The position numbers and the translations under genes are program-made. Positions 1-12,459 of a DNA stretch of 64,000 nt are shown piece after piece. Below the pieces are notes generated by a model that saw only the letters and a list, made by a program, of their open reading frames with translations, was not told where the DNA came from and ran no database searches. The stretch comes from Maratus speciosus (lineage: Eukaryota > Arthropoda > Arachnida > Araneae > Salticidae), in assembly GCA_963932465.1 (NCBI GenBank), contig OZ010787.1, forward strand, positions 11,095,284-11,159,283, written 5' to 3'. Position 1 is the first letter of the stretch; each line of letters opens with the position of its first letter.

Positions 1-87
1 ACGATTAGGCCGACGGCCGCGATTGGGATCGAACCCAGCACCTCCCGTTTACCAGCTTCAAGAGCAGAACCTCTCGGCTACGATTCA
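1..87 (-). repeat. tRNA-like (SINE-type) sequence at the window edge
   Basis: On the minus strand an A-box-like TAGCCGAGAGGTTC (67-80) is followed by a perfect B box GGTTCGATCCC (25-35), with T-stem bases TGGG/CCCA. The flanks do not pair as an acceptor stem, so this looks like the polymerase-III head of a tRNA-derived SINE or a decayed tRNA copy, not a functional tRNA gene. It is cut by the window end. Confidence 0.5.
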
Positions 88-504
88 AAATAGATAAAAT
101 TTCTTAAACCGCTGATAACAGAAAGATATTGCCAATTACAAAAATTATGCTAATCAAGTACATCTTTCAGATATGGCAAAAAAGGGGCTGCATGCGCATT
201 AAAATACGAAATTTAATTTTTATACTGCCTCCGTTTCGTATAACGTATCTTTAAAAAAATAATGGCGTTAGAAGAATATACTAAGAAGGACAGTAAAAAA
301 AAATCTTTTAAGGGAAAAAATACTGAGTTTTTAAATTTTATGAATTTTCAGTGTTTTCTGGCGTTAAGAACGCTCCTTTCCTATTTATAAGTACTTAACG
401 AATTTTCTAATAAAATGAACCAATATTTTATTAAGCACGGCATGCAACAAATATGATCTGCTAACTATACATCTTCCAATAAATGCATCCTATAATACGA
501 ATTT

Positions 505-592
505 TTCTTCATAATAAAAATTGGGTGGGCTGAAAGAGCAAATTATTGGGTGGGCTCCAGCCCCCCCGGGCCCATATAAGTTGGCGCCACTG
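505..592 (-). mobile_element. hAT-like terminal repeat of a truncated DNA transposon
   Basis: Read from 592 on the minus strand, the sequence begins CAGTGGCGCCAACTTATA followed by a G/C-rich ggcccgggggggct block and two direct copies of agcccaccca(at). CAGTGGCG ends next to G-rich tracts are typical of hAT-type elements. The partner end is not in the window. Confidence 0.4.
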
Positions 593-1988
593 TCAACAGA
601 TATGATAATCAGTCACTTTCATGCATTAAATAACTTGTAACAAAAAACGAAAAGCAATTTTTTGGTATATGGGAATCAGACTTAATTTAATGAAATTTTG
701 ATTGAAAATATAATTCATTTAAGTGGCATGTACTGAAATATGGTAACAAAACATCTGAATTTTTATTTTAGTAATTTTTAACTTAGCATTAATGCAACAT
801 TTAGCTTTTAATAATCCAAATTGCATAAAAAATGCTTTAATAATTTATTAATGAGATTTTTGCTACTGTACATTTAAGTAAAAATGTCTCTCTCATATTT
901 AGTTATTTTTAGCAATATTCATAGCAAAATTGAGCCTGTTTGTCCTTTTATTGTAGTAACTATCTTATGAAATTCATTTGAATAAAGCTTTTTTTAATTC
1001 CTATAAAAAGGCAAAATAGTATTTGCAGAAAATATGCATATAGAAAACAAAGTCTTGTGTCAATCCATGGAAAAATAATTGCATTATTTGGGATATTTTA
1101 TAAATGTTAAACAAAGTTTGATTTATTGTCACAATTTTTAAATCTATATAATGATTTTTAAATTTAATGTGCGATAGAGAAATTATTGTATGTACTATAG
1201 GCTTACCACCACTGCCTTAGACTATCCAAAAGTTAAATCTCTCAATCCCTCAAATAAATCCTTTAAATTAAAAAAATCCTCTTCTTCTATGCAAAATTTA
1301 TTGTAGGTTAATTAATTTTTTTAATGTGAATTCATTTTTACAAAAATCATAATTAAAATTATGTTTTTTGAATCAAAATAGTGACTAGACTAACGTTTGA
1401 GTGAATCACTGAATCTCATTTAAAAAGAAACAATTCAGTCAGATGATTTTTGCAGAAGATATACATTAAAGTGCCATAAAAAATTAACCTTAACATCCTC
1501 AAAATTTGATCTCTTCTAACTCAATGAAGATTTAAGAAGAAATGAGAACTATCTACTTTTCTAGAATCGGTTGATCCAAGAAACATGAATTAGTTTTAAA
1601 AGTTAATATTATCAATTGAAAATATAAAGTTGTTGCAGTTTTTAATATGTAGATAAACTCCTAAGCTTTAATCCATGCATAACATTTAATAGTAGATCCG
1701 ATTGCAAATTCACTGATACCAGTATCATTTTTATACAATGATATGTACCAAAATTCATGAAAGGGGCTGCTTTTTCCTTCGCAGGACTGTTCATGTCTTA
1801 TTCACGACATTGCAAACATCAATATTTACAATTAAAGAAAATATAATTCAGACAGCCTAGAAGGGCTGTAACCACTACTGATATAATTTGTACAATGAAC
1901 CTTGGATAATTTTAAATTTAACACAAGATAGTGGCTTGCTGTTTTCAGCTTTATTCTGTTTCAAGAGGCAAGTATCACAGACTTTTCT
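593..1988. other. AT-rich DNA without recognised features
   Basis: No coding exon, paired repeat or RNA gene is recognisable. It lies downstream of the NUDT5 gene. Confidence 0.5.
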
Positions 1989-2194
1989 TAGCCTTTTGAT
2001 TACGGGTCACAACAAGCGACTCCTTTTATTTTCAATCGTATCATGCTTTACAAAACAATTTCTTTCTGATATGTATGTCTTGAAAATATCCTGATATAAG
2101 TGTGTAGCAGAGATCATTTTTCAAATGTGGTATGATTAGAATAAAAAAATATGTGCTGGGACATATGGTGTCCCAACCCGTAATCAAAAGGCTA
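1989..2194. repeat. 19-bp inverted repeat pair, about 170 bp apart
   Basis: TAGCCTTTTGATTACGGGT at 1989-2007 is exactly reverse-complemented at 2176-2194. It could be the ends of a small inverted-repeat element. No target duplication is evident. Confidence 0.55.
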
Positions 2195-2450
2195 ATGATT
2201 GCCAAACATTCAACTATTATATATTGGTACAGGAGGAAAACTTCTATTTTGCATATCTCTTATTAGAATTTTAGCAAGATAATACACCAAAACATATGGC
2301 AAACTTTACAAAAAACTGGTTCAATTTCTAAAGCATTATTTCTTGGTTAGTTTAAAGCTCTAATCTAAATGCAATCAAGACTATTTGAAATATTGTGTTT
2401 CATAAAGTTTACAAAAAGAAAGTTCAATTTTCAAAGCATCATTTGTCTAT

Positions 2451-2640
2451 AAGCAGATGAAACGATTTTAGCACCAGAACTGTTTAACTTATAGCAGATT
2501 AGTTTTGGTAGCATTCAGCATACCATCATCAGTGCAAAGAATGATAACATTTGCACTGATGACGGTATGCTTAATGCTACTGAAACTAGTTTTCTATGAG
2601 TTAAAAAGTCTTTATGCTAAAAATGTTGTCTTATCTACTT
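2451..2640. mobile_element. Foldback MITE, about 88-bp arms
   Basis: 2451-2537 and 2552-2640 are imperfect inverted copies, sharing blocks such as AGCATACC, TCATCAGTGCAAA and TAGCA, around a 14-base loop. The hairpin sits at the start of the LINE remnant, so it is probably an insertion or its flank. Confidence 0.65.
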
Positions 2641-5600
2641 ATATTGTATTGCACCAAGTATCATCTTAACTGTCATTATTCGTCTAGCTTGTAGCATTGG
2701 TCTAAATACAACCAAGACTGTTGCAAAAAGTTTATAAAAATAATTGACACTATTCCACTTGATAAGATCTTAAAGTTTAGAAGATGGGGAAATAAAACTA
2801 ATACAAACTCCTTTATAGTGTTATATTGGTATGTACCAAATATAACCCAAAATATTTTAGACTTTTTGGAGATCTGAATGCACATAGCCAACTGTGGGAT
2901 ACAACAATGGCAATTCTAGAGAGAATATATTAGTTTTACAAAGGATTGCATGTCATCTCTTAGTAGTAAATGATTCTCACATTTTTTACAATCTTTGAAA
3001 CAAAACATAAAAAGGATGATTAAATGTTGCTTTAGCCTACTGTGACATCTTTCTAAAGATATTAGAATGGATGGTACATGCAGATGTACCTTTCACTGAT
3101 CATAAAAACAATGCAAGCTACTCGCATTCCTCTGTTCACAAAAAGGAAATACAAAACCCTATCTGTATCTTTTAAATGCCTTATATCAACTCTAAAGATA
3201 GATACAGTTAACAAAACATCAACTTTGATGATGTATTGAATGAAGAAGATATTGATAATATATATATATAGACTTCCTAAGCTGCATAACTCATAATTGT
3301 GAAAGAGATATAAAAAAGAGGATTAGCACATAACTAAAAATAATGTGGTAGTCAGAACAGCTTTTGAAAATAAAAGCTTTATACAGAAAATCAAAACTTT
3401 CATGTGCAACAATTGATAATGTGATCAAATCTAAAGGACATACAGCATTGCACAAAAGGGATTTAGCAAAAGCTAAAAGGAAATCCTGACTAGATTTCTG
3501 CAATCATAAAAAAAAATCCTAGTGGTTAAAGTAAAAAGTCACTTTCAAAAACTATTATAAATTCAAATTACATGCAATCTTCAATTCAAAGACAGAAATT
3601 CATTCACACCTCAAAAATATGTAAAGAGATAACAGATCCCATTTTTGGTCTTTTGCATTACACAGATTCACCATCTTTAAAATTTTACTGTACAGAACAT
3701 CCATTCATTCATAAAGAACTATCATGCACCATCTGCTCTTTCAACAAAAACAAAACTCCAGGACCTGACAATCTTGATCACATAATAGTAAAAATGTTAT
3801 ACAAGAACTTGAAAACACTAATATTGCAAATGTTTAATTTAATGTAATTGCAAATGTTTAATTATTTTTAAAAGTGGCGGAAGATATATTTTTTTGTTAA
3901 GTAAAAAGCTTTATACTTTAGGCCTAATATGTCTCTTCATATAGACCAGCATTGCTCTCGCCAATATTTGGCCATCTTTGAAAAATTGATTCTAAAAAGG
4001 AGTTAACTTTTATCTAAATAAGTCACAGAATCTCTATACATCTCAGCATGGTTTCATATAGTCTAAGTCAACAGACACAGCTTTTCAAAATGTCCTTTCC
4101 TACATAGATTTAAAAAAACAGTATGAATGCTATACATCCTTGATAATAGAAGATTTTTTAAATGCTTTTGACTCGCTTCTGTGGGAAGTGGCGATACTTC
4201 TCATCCTTGAAAATCAAACATTTCTAAATTTATTTATATCCTACATGTCTTCAAGAACAGCATTAATTAACTAGCTCTTCCCAGACTACATTCATTGGTT
4301 TTCCAAGAGATGTCTACAGGGATCATGTTCAGGCCTATTCTTTTGGAATGTCTTTATGAACAGCTTATTGAAAACACTCAAACCAACAGGATTTTCTTTT
4401 GTTGTTTACAACACCAATGTTTTTCTTATAATAGAGGCTTTCAGTTATGACGTTTTGCTTGGAAATTGGCTCCAAACAAACGGTTGCTATGTTTCATTTC
4501 TTATTTAATATAAATCATAGAAAATGTTACTACTGCTTATAATGTATTAAGACACTTAGCTGTGAGATATATTTATAACATACAAATGAAATAGAAAATA
4601 CAACCTAGCAATCTTTTGTTTGGAGTCAGTTTCCAAGTTAAATGTCATGACTGACGTCACACTGAAAACATCTATAGCAAAAGACCACACAAGATAATTA
4701 GAAATTTCAGGAAATATAGATATAGATTTAATTTATCGATGACAGCATTAAACAATATTCAAATCTCACATGAGAAATCTGCAGCCCTAACACTAACTAA
4801 ACCATGTTAATTAAACAGACCACCATTCTTCAAAATTAACCATCACTACCTTAAAATTGAGGATAGCTTTCTATACGTTGGAATAGTGATGGACAAAACT
4901 TTATCATTCATCCACCATGAAAAGGCAAAAAGAGAGGATATTGGAGAAGTTACACAAACCTTATCAAAGTTCACATGTCGCAAAAGTGGTGTGCATTTTT
5001 AAAATCAATCTTTAAAATATGCTACAGTAGAACTTTTGAGAAAAATTCTTTATATGGAGCATCAGGATGGTTCATAAAACTTCAACGATCACACGCAAAG
5101 GTATAGCCTTTTACTGATCACCAGAGTGCACAAGAAACATTCAGCTGCAACACTATGTTATGTACTAACAGGTATAATGCTATTATATATAAAATTCAAA
5201 AAAGAAGCCACAGCTACATGAGTGCTACTACTGAATATCTCAACAGATAGCTACATTCCTACTTTCTATTCCTCAAAGCAAGGCAATGCTTGTATTGATC
5301 CAAGGAAAAATACAATTAAAAACTTGGAGGAAACTCAATTAAAAAAATAATTATCAATACAGAGGGCTCAAAGACAGAAGACGGTACAGTATGTGCCAGA
5401 AAGACTCTCAGGATTAAATGCTCAGTAAAGAATCAATCGTTCAGATCTTATAATAATAAGTATCTAACAGATTCTCCAGAATTCATCTAAAAATTTCATA
5501 TTCATGTGAGTTTGTAGACATATTAGGGTTTCAGAAAATAAGTTAGCTGATGAATTGGCTAAGGAAATAACAAAGATTCAAGATCTTCAATGTCAAAGAT

Positions 5601-6080
5601 TCTTCCTCTTTCCATAATCATCAATCAAAAGATCACTACAAAAGGAGGCATTGCAATGATAGCAAGAGGAATGGAACTATGGTGATACAAGAAGATTAAT
5701 GCATGCATTCATGCTAGAGGTATCTGAAGATAATTTATTTCATTGAAGAAATATCTACATTTTTGCAACAAACCATGGCCCAGTCACTAGTTACCTAAAC
5801 AAGTTCAACAAAGCACCTTCATCTCAATGTGTTTGCAAAAGCTATGTAACATCCCTTCACTACTTAATAAACTGTAGCCTAACAGCTGTGTATTACAGAA
5901 ACCCAGCAATATGAACCTTCAAACTGGCTTAACTAAATCAAAAGGAAACTATCTCTCCCACAGAATATAATAGACTATATAGATCTGATAGAAAACAAAC
6001 AATTCATTTTTCAGAGCACAAAAACAGGAAATGATGTAGTGTAGATAGGTTCAGATGAAAATATCTAATGATTTAAATGT
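2641..6080 (+). pseudogene. Decayed non-LTR retrotransposon (endonuclease-RT-RNase H)
   Basis: Motifs appear in LINE order but in shifting frames with stops. An endonuclease motif FGDLNAHSQLW lies at about 2865-2900. The RT entry motif NKNKTPGPDNLD lies in the longest open piece (3572-3847, 91 codons). RT blocks recognisable as YRPIAL...FEKLI, QHGF...ST, and a QG-SCSG block followed by a degraded YADD-like region cover about 3950-4420. An RNase H-like C-terminal SENKLADELAKE lies at about 5525-5570. Order and motifs fit the Jockey/I/R1-like lineages; I cannot decide among them. At least one foldback (4442-4653) is inserted in it. No intact reading frame remains. Confidence 0.8.
4442..4653. 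mobile_element. Foldback MITE inside the LINE remnant
   Basis: 4442-4488 and 4607-4653 are inverted copies with about 47-bp arms (ends CAGTTATGACG / CGTCATGACTG-like). The arms extend weakly into the spacer. The element interrupts the RT region. Confidence 0.65.
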
Positions 6081-6469
6081 AAAATTTATAAACATCCAGT
6101 TTATATTTGATATTAGGCTGTCAGTATAGGAAGTTTTTCTTTCTTGTGTACATTTTAATATTATTAGTTTAACATATTACTTTTGTATTCAATTTCAATT
6201 TGTATATTATTGTTTTGTCTAAATTTTGGAAGTCTCTAGCCATTAAAGTTGCTAATGTATAACATTTTGCACACAAATAAGATTTATTTGTGTTACTAAA
6301 CTGTATTGTAAATAATGGTTTTTCTTAATGATAAGGGAGTAAAAGCACACACCCTTTAGGTAGGCTGCCCTGTTCAGGCAAACCTGTAACCTATAAATAC
6401 CTAACCTCACATTGGTTATCCTCAGTAGTTGAAAGTAGCGTGCTACAAGCAGCACAACTATAGCAGTCA

Positions 6470-6649
6470 CTACTTTTTCTAGTAGTTTGTAGTGTAGCAC
6501 ACAATATTTTGAACAATGTAATATAGAGAGTAGCACAATAACAATAATAAAAAAAAGAAAACCAGTAGTTAGCAGCAAGCACTGACGGTACTTTTAACAC
6601 TATTTTAAGATGGAAAAAAAGTGCCATTCTACAAATCATGTGGTGGTAA
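6470..6649. repeat. Left part of a dispersed repeat split by the 6650-8896 element
   Basis: The segment ending at 6649 shares AGTGCCATTnTACAAATCATG and further upstream patches with 49880-50010. The right part resumes at 8897. This establishes it as a pre-existing repeat copy. Confidence 0.6.
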
Positions 6650-8896
6650 CCAGACTTTGAGTCGATTACAGAAGACTGTAATCGATTAAGATTACTTTGA
6701 ATTTCTGAAAGCAGATTACGATTATGTCTCTATGATTACGATTATATCTTCGATTATCTGTTTTTTTAAATTTTAGATTATGATTAAAGAAATTTTGTTG
6801 AATTACGATTACTAAAATATCCGATTACGATTACAATTTGAATACACTGATTTCATAATCTGCATATTATGAGCCCTTCTTGCTTCAAATTCATTGTTTA
6901 AACTAGCTTTATGTAATATTCACATTTTACAAATACTTATGAATGAAAAACTGCATTAGTATTTATATGTATGTGTGTTTACAGTTCAAAAGCAGTTAAG
7001 CTTCATCTGAAAGAATCTTTTCAATCAAAATTTCCCTCTTTTCAGTTTTGATTATTTACCATAAGAAAAAATATTAAGGATAATAAAAATTCCACAAAAC
7101 GTGTACACTTTGTTATTACGAAAAACATATTAATATTGAACATTCAGAGAATGCATGAGCAAAGAGTTCTGACCTTCACATTCATGATTATGAAGGATTG
7201 GATTTTCTTCTATTAGTAGTCATAGTGAAAAAAAAGAATTCCCTGTCTTATCTGTGCATGTTTAGAAATATGCAGAATATAAGGCATGTGCATGTGGTCG
7301 CCCACAGCCTAGCCTACATTTTTAATGCAGAATATAAACATGAGATGAGTTAAACTAAGAGTTTTCTTCAAAACTCCCATTACAAGAAAAATTTTAAACC
7401 TATCAACATAAAAGCCAATAAAAAATATTAACAATTAAGAAATATTAAATATTCAAAAATAATGTTCTGCTAAAATTTTATAAAACAGAAAACTAAGAAA
7501 ATTTTTTTTCAAGGTTTTTATGCTTTCCGGACTTTCCCCCCTCCCCCTTCCTCGTTTAACCCTCTGATTTAATTTTAAACACATGACAGTTGAAAAGAAA
7601 AAATAATCATATATTGTCTGTCTCCCAGGGCTGTGATGTTTAAATTTGAATGAAAAATACTGTTATTTTTTTCTTATCAGTAATTACTCAAGAATTTGTT
7701 TTTTAATAATCAGATATAAAAACTAAGAGAATGTAAAAAATAGATACCAACCACTGTCTCCCCTTCGCATAACCTAACGAAATGGAGAATAGAGTGTCTT
7801 ATTTTCTTTTTTTTTTCAATTCAATTCAAATTTAAATTACATAAAGAAACCATCTTTTATTGCTAATATCATATTAAGAAAATGAATCTATATTGTGTAT
7901 CTACATATCTTGAATTGCATATTTTAAATAAACAGATAATTTTACAATTAGCAAAGCGCTATGCACAATTGAGTATGGGAAATATTTTACTGCGATAATA
8001 AATTGCTAATAAATGTGGAATGTACATTAGAAAAGAAATTCTTATCTGCATATGAGTGTTTAGTGTTGAATTTAACTTTCATCGATACATGGGCATCTGG
8101 CAAGTATATATTGCAGTGATATTTTAGACATTTTACACCTTTCTCTTTCATATATAACACCGATTCATTAAAATAGTCTTTTTTGTGTGTGTGGTTTTCT
8201 TTGACATTTCTATAATGTATACTCGAAATTGAAAGAATAAACAAGCACTAAGAAGATCAAAGCAAGAATTAGTTGTTCAATAAATCACTGATGCAATTTA
8301 AAACCTTTTTCTTTTTAAGAAAGCTTCCATCCCAGATTCTTACATTTGCGGGAGGATTGACATAAGTGCCCATAAAACCATGAAAATAGTATTTTTTCCA
8401 TTCACTTTTTTTTTATTCTTCTTGATCATGGAAGTACTAACAGTTTGTTATTCTATCTTCTTGAATCCCATTGTATGACCACATCCTGTTTTCTAATATT
8501 CCCATTCACTTCTACCCCAAATTTACAGATACTGTCACCCTGATCTCTGACCCTATCCTCCCCCACCACTTCAACATGAACCTAATGAGTTAAAAACATG
8601 AATAGATATCCTCTTGTTACAATGCTTAGCTAGAGGAGTATTTTTTGGGTTTGGAGCAAAAGGGAGAAAGAAAGGTGTAATCGTAATTGTTTGTACGAAA
8701 TTACGATTACCCATCCTTTCAATACAGATTACATAGAGATTAGATTATATTGCGATTATGGTTATAATCCGAGTAAAATTACTTGATTATGATTATTTTG
8801 CGATTACTTCGAAATCGAAATTTATGATTACAATTGCAATGCGATTATACATTTTTTGTAATTGATTATAATCCATTACGATTACTTGAAGTCTGG
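6650..8896. mobile_element. Unclassified 2.25-kb TIR element with GATTA-rich ends
   Basis: The ends are CCAGACTTtgAGT (6650) and its inverse ending AAGTCTGG (8896), flanked by TGGTAA at 6644-6649 and 8897-8902 (6-bp target duplication). About 200 bp at each end is packed with degenerate GATTACGATTA / TAATCGTAATC motifs in both orientations. The interior is AT-rich with no recognisable transposase, so it is probably non-autonomous. A 6-bp duplication is unusual for the common superfamilies; assignment is left open. Confidence 0.7.
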
Positions 8897-8902
8897 TGGT
8901 AA

Positions 8903-11900
8903 CTTGCTTGTTTTGTGGAAAATTACTCAACAATTTGTGAATCCTAGCTGCAGTGTTTAACAACATATCGAATAAAATCATGGATTTTTTTCATTGATAC
9001 TTGATAGTAAAACCAAACGCTGAACTGCCAAAGAAATTAATTTTCTTAGTGGCAACACTTGTCTACTAACTCATTAATTTGCCATGTTTTAGTACTGAGT
9101 TTCTTCAGTTGCAAATGCTTTATTTAGATTTATTTATTGTCTGCATTTAGATTTGTTTTTCTATAATTTTCTAGATTATAAAAATAGATAACTGAATATT
9201 ATTAGCTCTCAACAGAACTCAATACAATTAATATATTAAGATGACAAATACATGAGTCAATGGTAATTTTGTATCCTAATGCAATAATTACTGTAAGAAT
9301 AGTAAATAAAATGTATGCAGCATATGGTTCCACATAAATGTTATATATAAGAACAGCTTTCGAAAAAATAAGCTGTAGTTTAATTGCATTTTTCATGTGA
9401 CTATATTTAAATGTTGATTGTATTACATATACATCTCTTAATTTCGCTAAGAAAATTATGTGTGTATAAGCTAACATTTTCTTGTAAGTTATCTTTCTTC
9501 ATTTTTAACACCCTTGATTATATTGCACTACTTATTTGATTGTATCCCAGCAGTCGGGATATGAGGAGTCACTATTATTTAATCAGTGTCCTAATTTCCA
9601 GTGAATGATCCTTTGACAAAATCTGAAACTAGTGACTACTTTTGAATAGTTTGTAGTTTCTTTTTAAAAAAGGCAGTTGTTGTTAACTACATTTTCAATA
9701 AAATAGTTCTAGTTTTCTACAATAAAAAAGTTTTTCCGACCACTCGTTAATTACTTATTTTTGATCACATGCTTACATCAGTTTGGCAGATTATAACAGT
9801 TTTTGTGCTATCAATTTTTAACGAATCAAGCTATTTAAAAACAGTATTAACTTTTGAAATCTGCATAAAGTTTCTGATTTGTTGTATATGACATGTTAAA
9901 ATATAAAAGTAATTACTGGTAGAGCCCTCAAATTTATTATATTCCTTAGTGGTTGATGTACATTTTCTAATTCAATCATTTAAGATCACTCTTTAAATAG
10001 AAATAAAAGATTTTTTTATATGTACCTAGTTTTCATTTGTTGATAAAAACAACAGAATACTAGAAGTGAGACTTTATGTGCCTCAGAATTCTGCAGAAAT
10101 CTCCATGCTGATTAAGTTGAATTTAAGGAAAATAAAAAGGAATCAATAACTCATTGTTATGAATAATAAATTAGTAGTCTTTTTTTTTTAACAACTTTGA
10201 ATTTAAAGCATTATTTTTTTTTTTTCTTTAATTACATAAAAGAAGACAAAAATAAACTCTGAAACCTTAAGGGTTAAACTTGATGTACAATTGCTTTAGT
10301 TATTCAAAACTATAAAGGTTAAATCTAAAGTCAAAGCTAATTTTGGCTGTAAAAAGATAAAAAAAAAGTTACAAGATGACAATAAAGATAAAATAACTGT
10401 ATGTACTAAGAGACCATAATTAGAGAATTGATATTCAGAGTCTCATTAAATGAAAATTTATAAAGTGAAACTTGATGTGAATATTGTTTGGTGCTTGAAG
10501 CTTTTAAGCTGGACTGATTTGTCACTTGTTTAAAAATTCAATATGTTATGTTAAATATTTTTAGCACAAATATAATTGCCTACTTTTAATTCCATGATTT
10601 CCTGAATCATTTCTTGCAATAAGCACAAAAAGTAATGTTAAGATTATAAGATTTTAAAGAAAAGCGTTTTTGCAACAAATTCTGGAGACAAAACATTTTT
10701 AAAAGTTTCATGTAACATAAGTAAAAATTTAATGGCAAATAAAATTTAAATTCTGATTAAGGCTAAACTTTTACTACTAATAATGCCCACTTTTACTAAA
10801 AAGGATCAATTTATTTAATGCTTTAAATGCTTTTATTTCTGTTTTAATAGTTGTTCAATAAAATGAAAAACAAGGCATTCTACAATATATTTTATTTACA
10901 TGAAAGTACAAACTGTTTAAAAGGCTATTCTTTTGAAATTTCAAATAATATTTATGATTTTCAGACTTTCTTTTTAGTGCAATATTTCATTTAAAATAGT
11001 TTCACAAACAAAATATAATAACTGAAATGATACAAGCATGTTTTATTTAAGGCAAATCGATTAACTAGAATTGAATACCTTTTTTTATTATTAAATAAGA
11101 TGCAGTAGGTTTTAATGAACAAATTACATTAAACAATAAACTGAATGTAGCAAATCAACACAGCCAGTATCTCTCCAGTTGATATATTTAAAAGCTTATT
11201 TTATTCAGGTACAAATAGCAAAATTCAATATTTATTTTAAACAGACATATGTACGAACAAAGTTACTGTTCAACAAATCAACATGGAATATAACAATTAT
11301 TTAGATAACTTGGAAAAATATATTTTATTCTTAAGGCACACAATACAACTGTATCAATATGTATAAAAAATTTCAATATGCTATTAACTGCAGAGCATTT
11401 TGCATTAGAGAAGCCATTTTATGTTAATAAAAAATAAAAATATTATTTTTTTTCTTTTATCTATTAAAATATTAAAATTTAGTTAATATAATCAAAGATA
11501 ATGTAACAAACAGAAAATTGTAACATCTAAAGCCACCATATAATAATAAATTATGATAATGGACATATAAAGCCATGCTATAGAATATATTGAAGTTACT
11601 ACAGCATTATAAACAACACATATGTATGCATTTACAAGCACACAAAAATACACATTATAAATCAATTGATTTTTTTACAACCTTTTGAAAAAAACAGAAT
11701 TGAATACTGAATAAAAAATAAATAAAATAAAAAATTCGACAAAAGCATTAAAAGAATTTTAACAAACTATTAACAATATATTTAAAATTCTTTTTAGCAT
11801 ACATACAAAATCTTACAGTGGTTAGGCCACCAAACCTTAGTTAATTGAAGAAAAAGTTAGCATGAAAAAAATGATGAGGAATGTATGATGATAAAAAATT

Positions 11901-12349
11901 AAATTATATACAAAAAATAATCTTAACTGTTAATAAAAAATTCATAAATATTCACAGTTAACAAAACATTTTTTTTAGTACAACAAGTCTTATACTTTAT
12001 TAATTACATGAATTTACATAACACAAATGCAAAAAAAAAAAAAAAATGCTTATACAAAATCATATTTTAAACTTTTTCTATAAAAAATATATCGAAAAAA
12101 GGAAAAAAAAACAATAACATTATCACAAAACATTTGAAAAAAATTCACCATGAAAGACAAATTCATTTTAGCACACAGTCCTCTAGTAACTTTTTTTTTT
12201 TATGCTGTGCATTTCATAAAAGTTGAAGTAACATGTTTTATCAGGAAACACAAAGTGCAGCAAAGCATGACACTTTTCAAAATATATGTCCTTCAATTGA
12301 AGATAACTAGTAAAGTAGGGTGAGGTATTTTTTGTAACTGGTAATTTTT
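8903..12349. other. Downstream region of NUDT5, including its 3' UTR
   Basis: AT-rich sequence with long A runs on the plus strand (T-rich on the gene strand) between 10.2 and 12.3 kb. No exon or structured element is recognised. TAGT/ACTAC-rich stretches at 9620-9740 resemble 54650-54720 and 6465-6500, suggesting another dispersed family. Confidence 0.4.
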
Positions 12350-12459
12350 TTAATAAGGGTTGGCTGTTTGTTGATAGCAAGCATTTTTGGCTCCTACAGT
12401 CAAACCAATTGCAAAGCAGTAAACTCTTGAATCAATAACCACACCTTGTTCACTGAGAT
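12350..12459 (-). CDS. NUDT5: NUDT5 exon 9, C-terminal coding part and stop
   Basis: Enters in phase 1 after acceptor ttatag and runs to TAA at 12350-12352. It encodes LSEQGVVIDSRVYCFAIGL and then TVGAKNACYQQTANPY. It matches human [28 protein letters not shown]. The 3' UTR must lie below 12350; many AATAAA-like sites occur on the minus strand and I cannot choose one. Confidence 0.93.

Noticed and set aside
1..87. A functional tRNA gene on the minus strand
   Set aside because: A and B boxes are good, but no acceptor stem pairs and the sequence is cut by the window end; kept only as tRNA-like.
3572..3847. A stand-alone 91-residue gene
   Set aside because: Its NKNKTPGPD motif and context show it is a fragment of the decayed LINE reverse transcriptase.
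6252..6639. Two overlapping minus-strand ORFs (108 and 82 codons)
   Set aside because: They lie in a dispersed repeat, have no recognisable domain and disagree in frame with each other.
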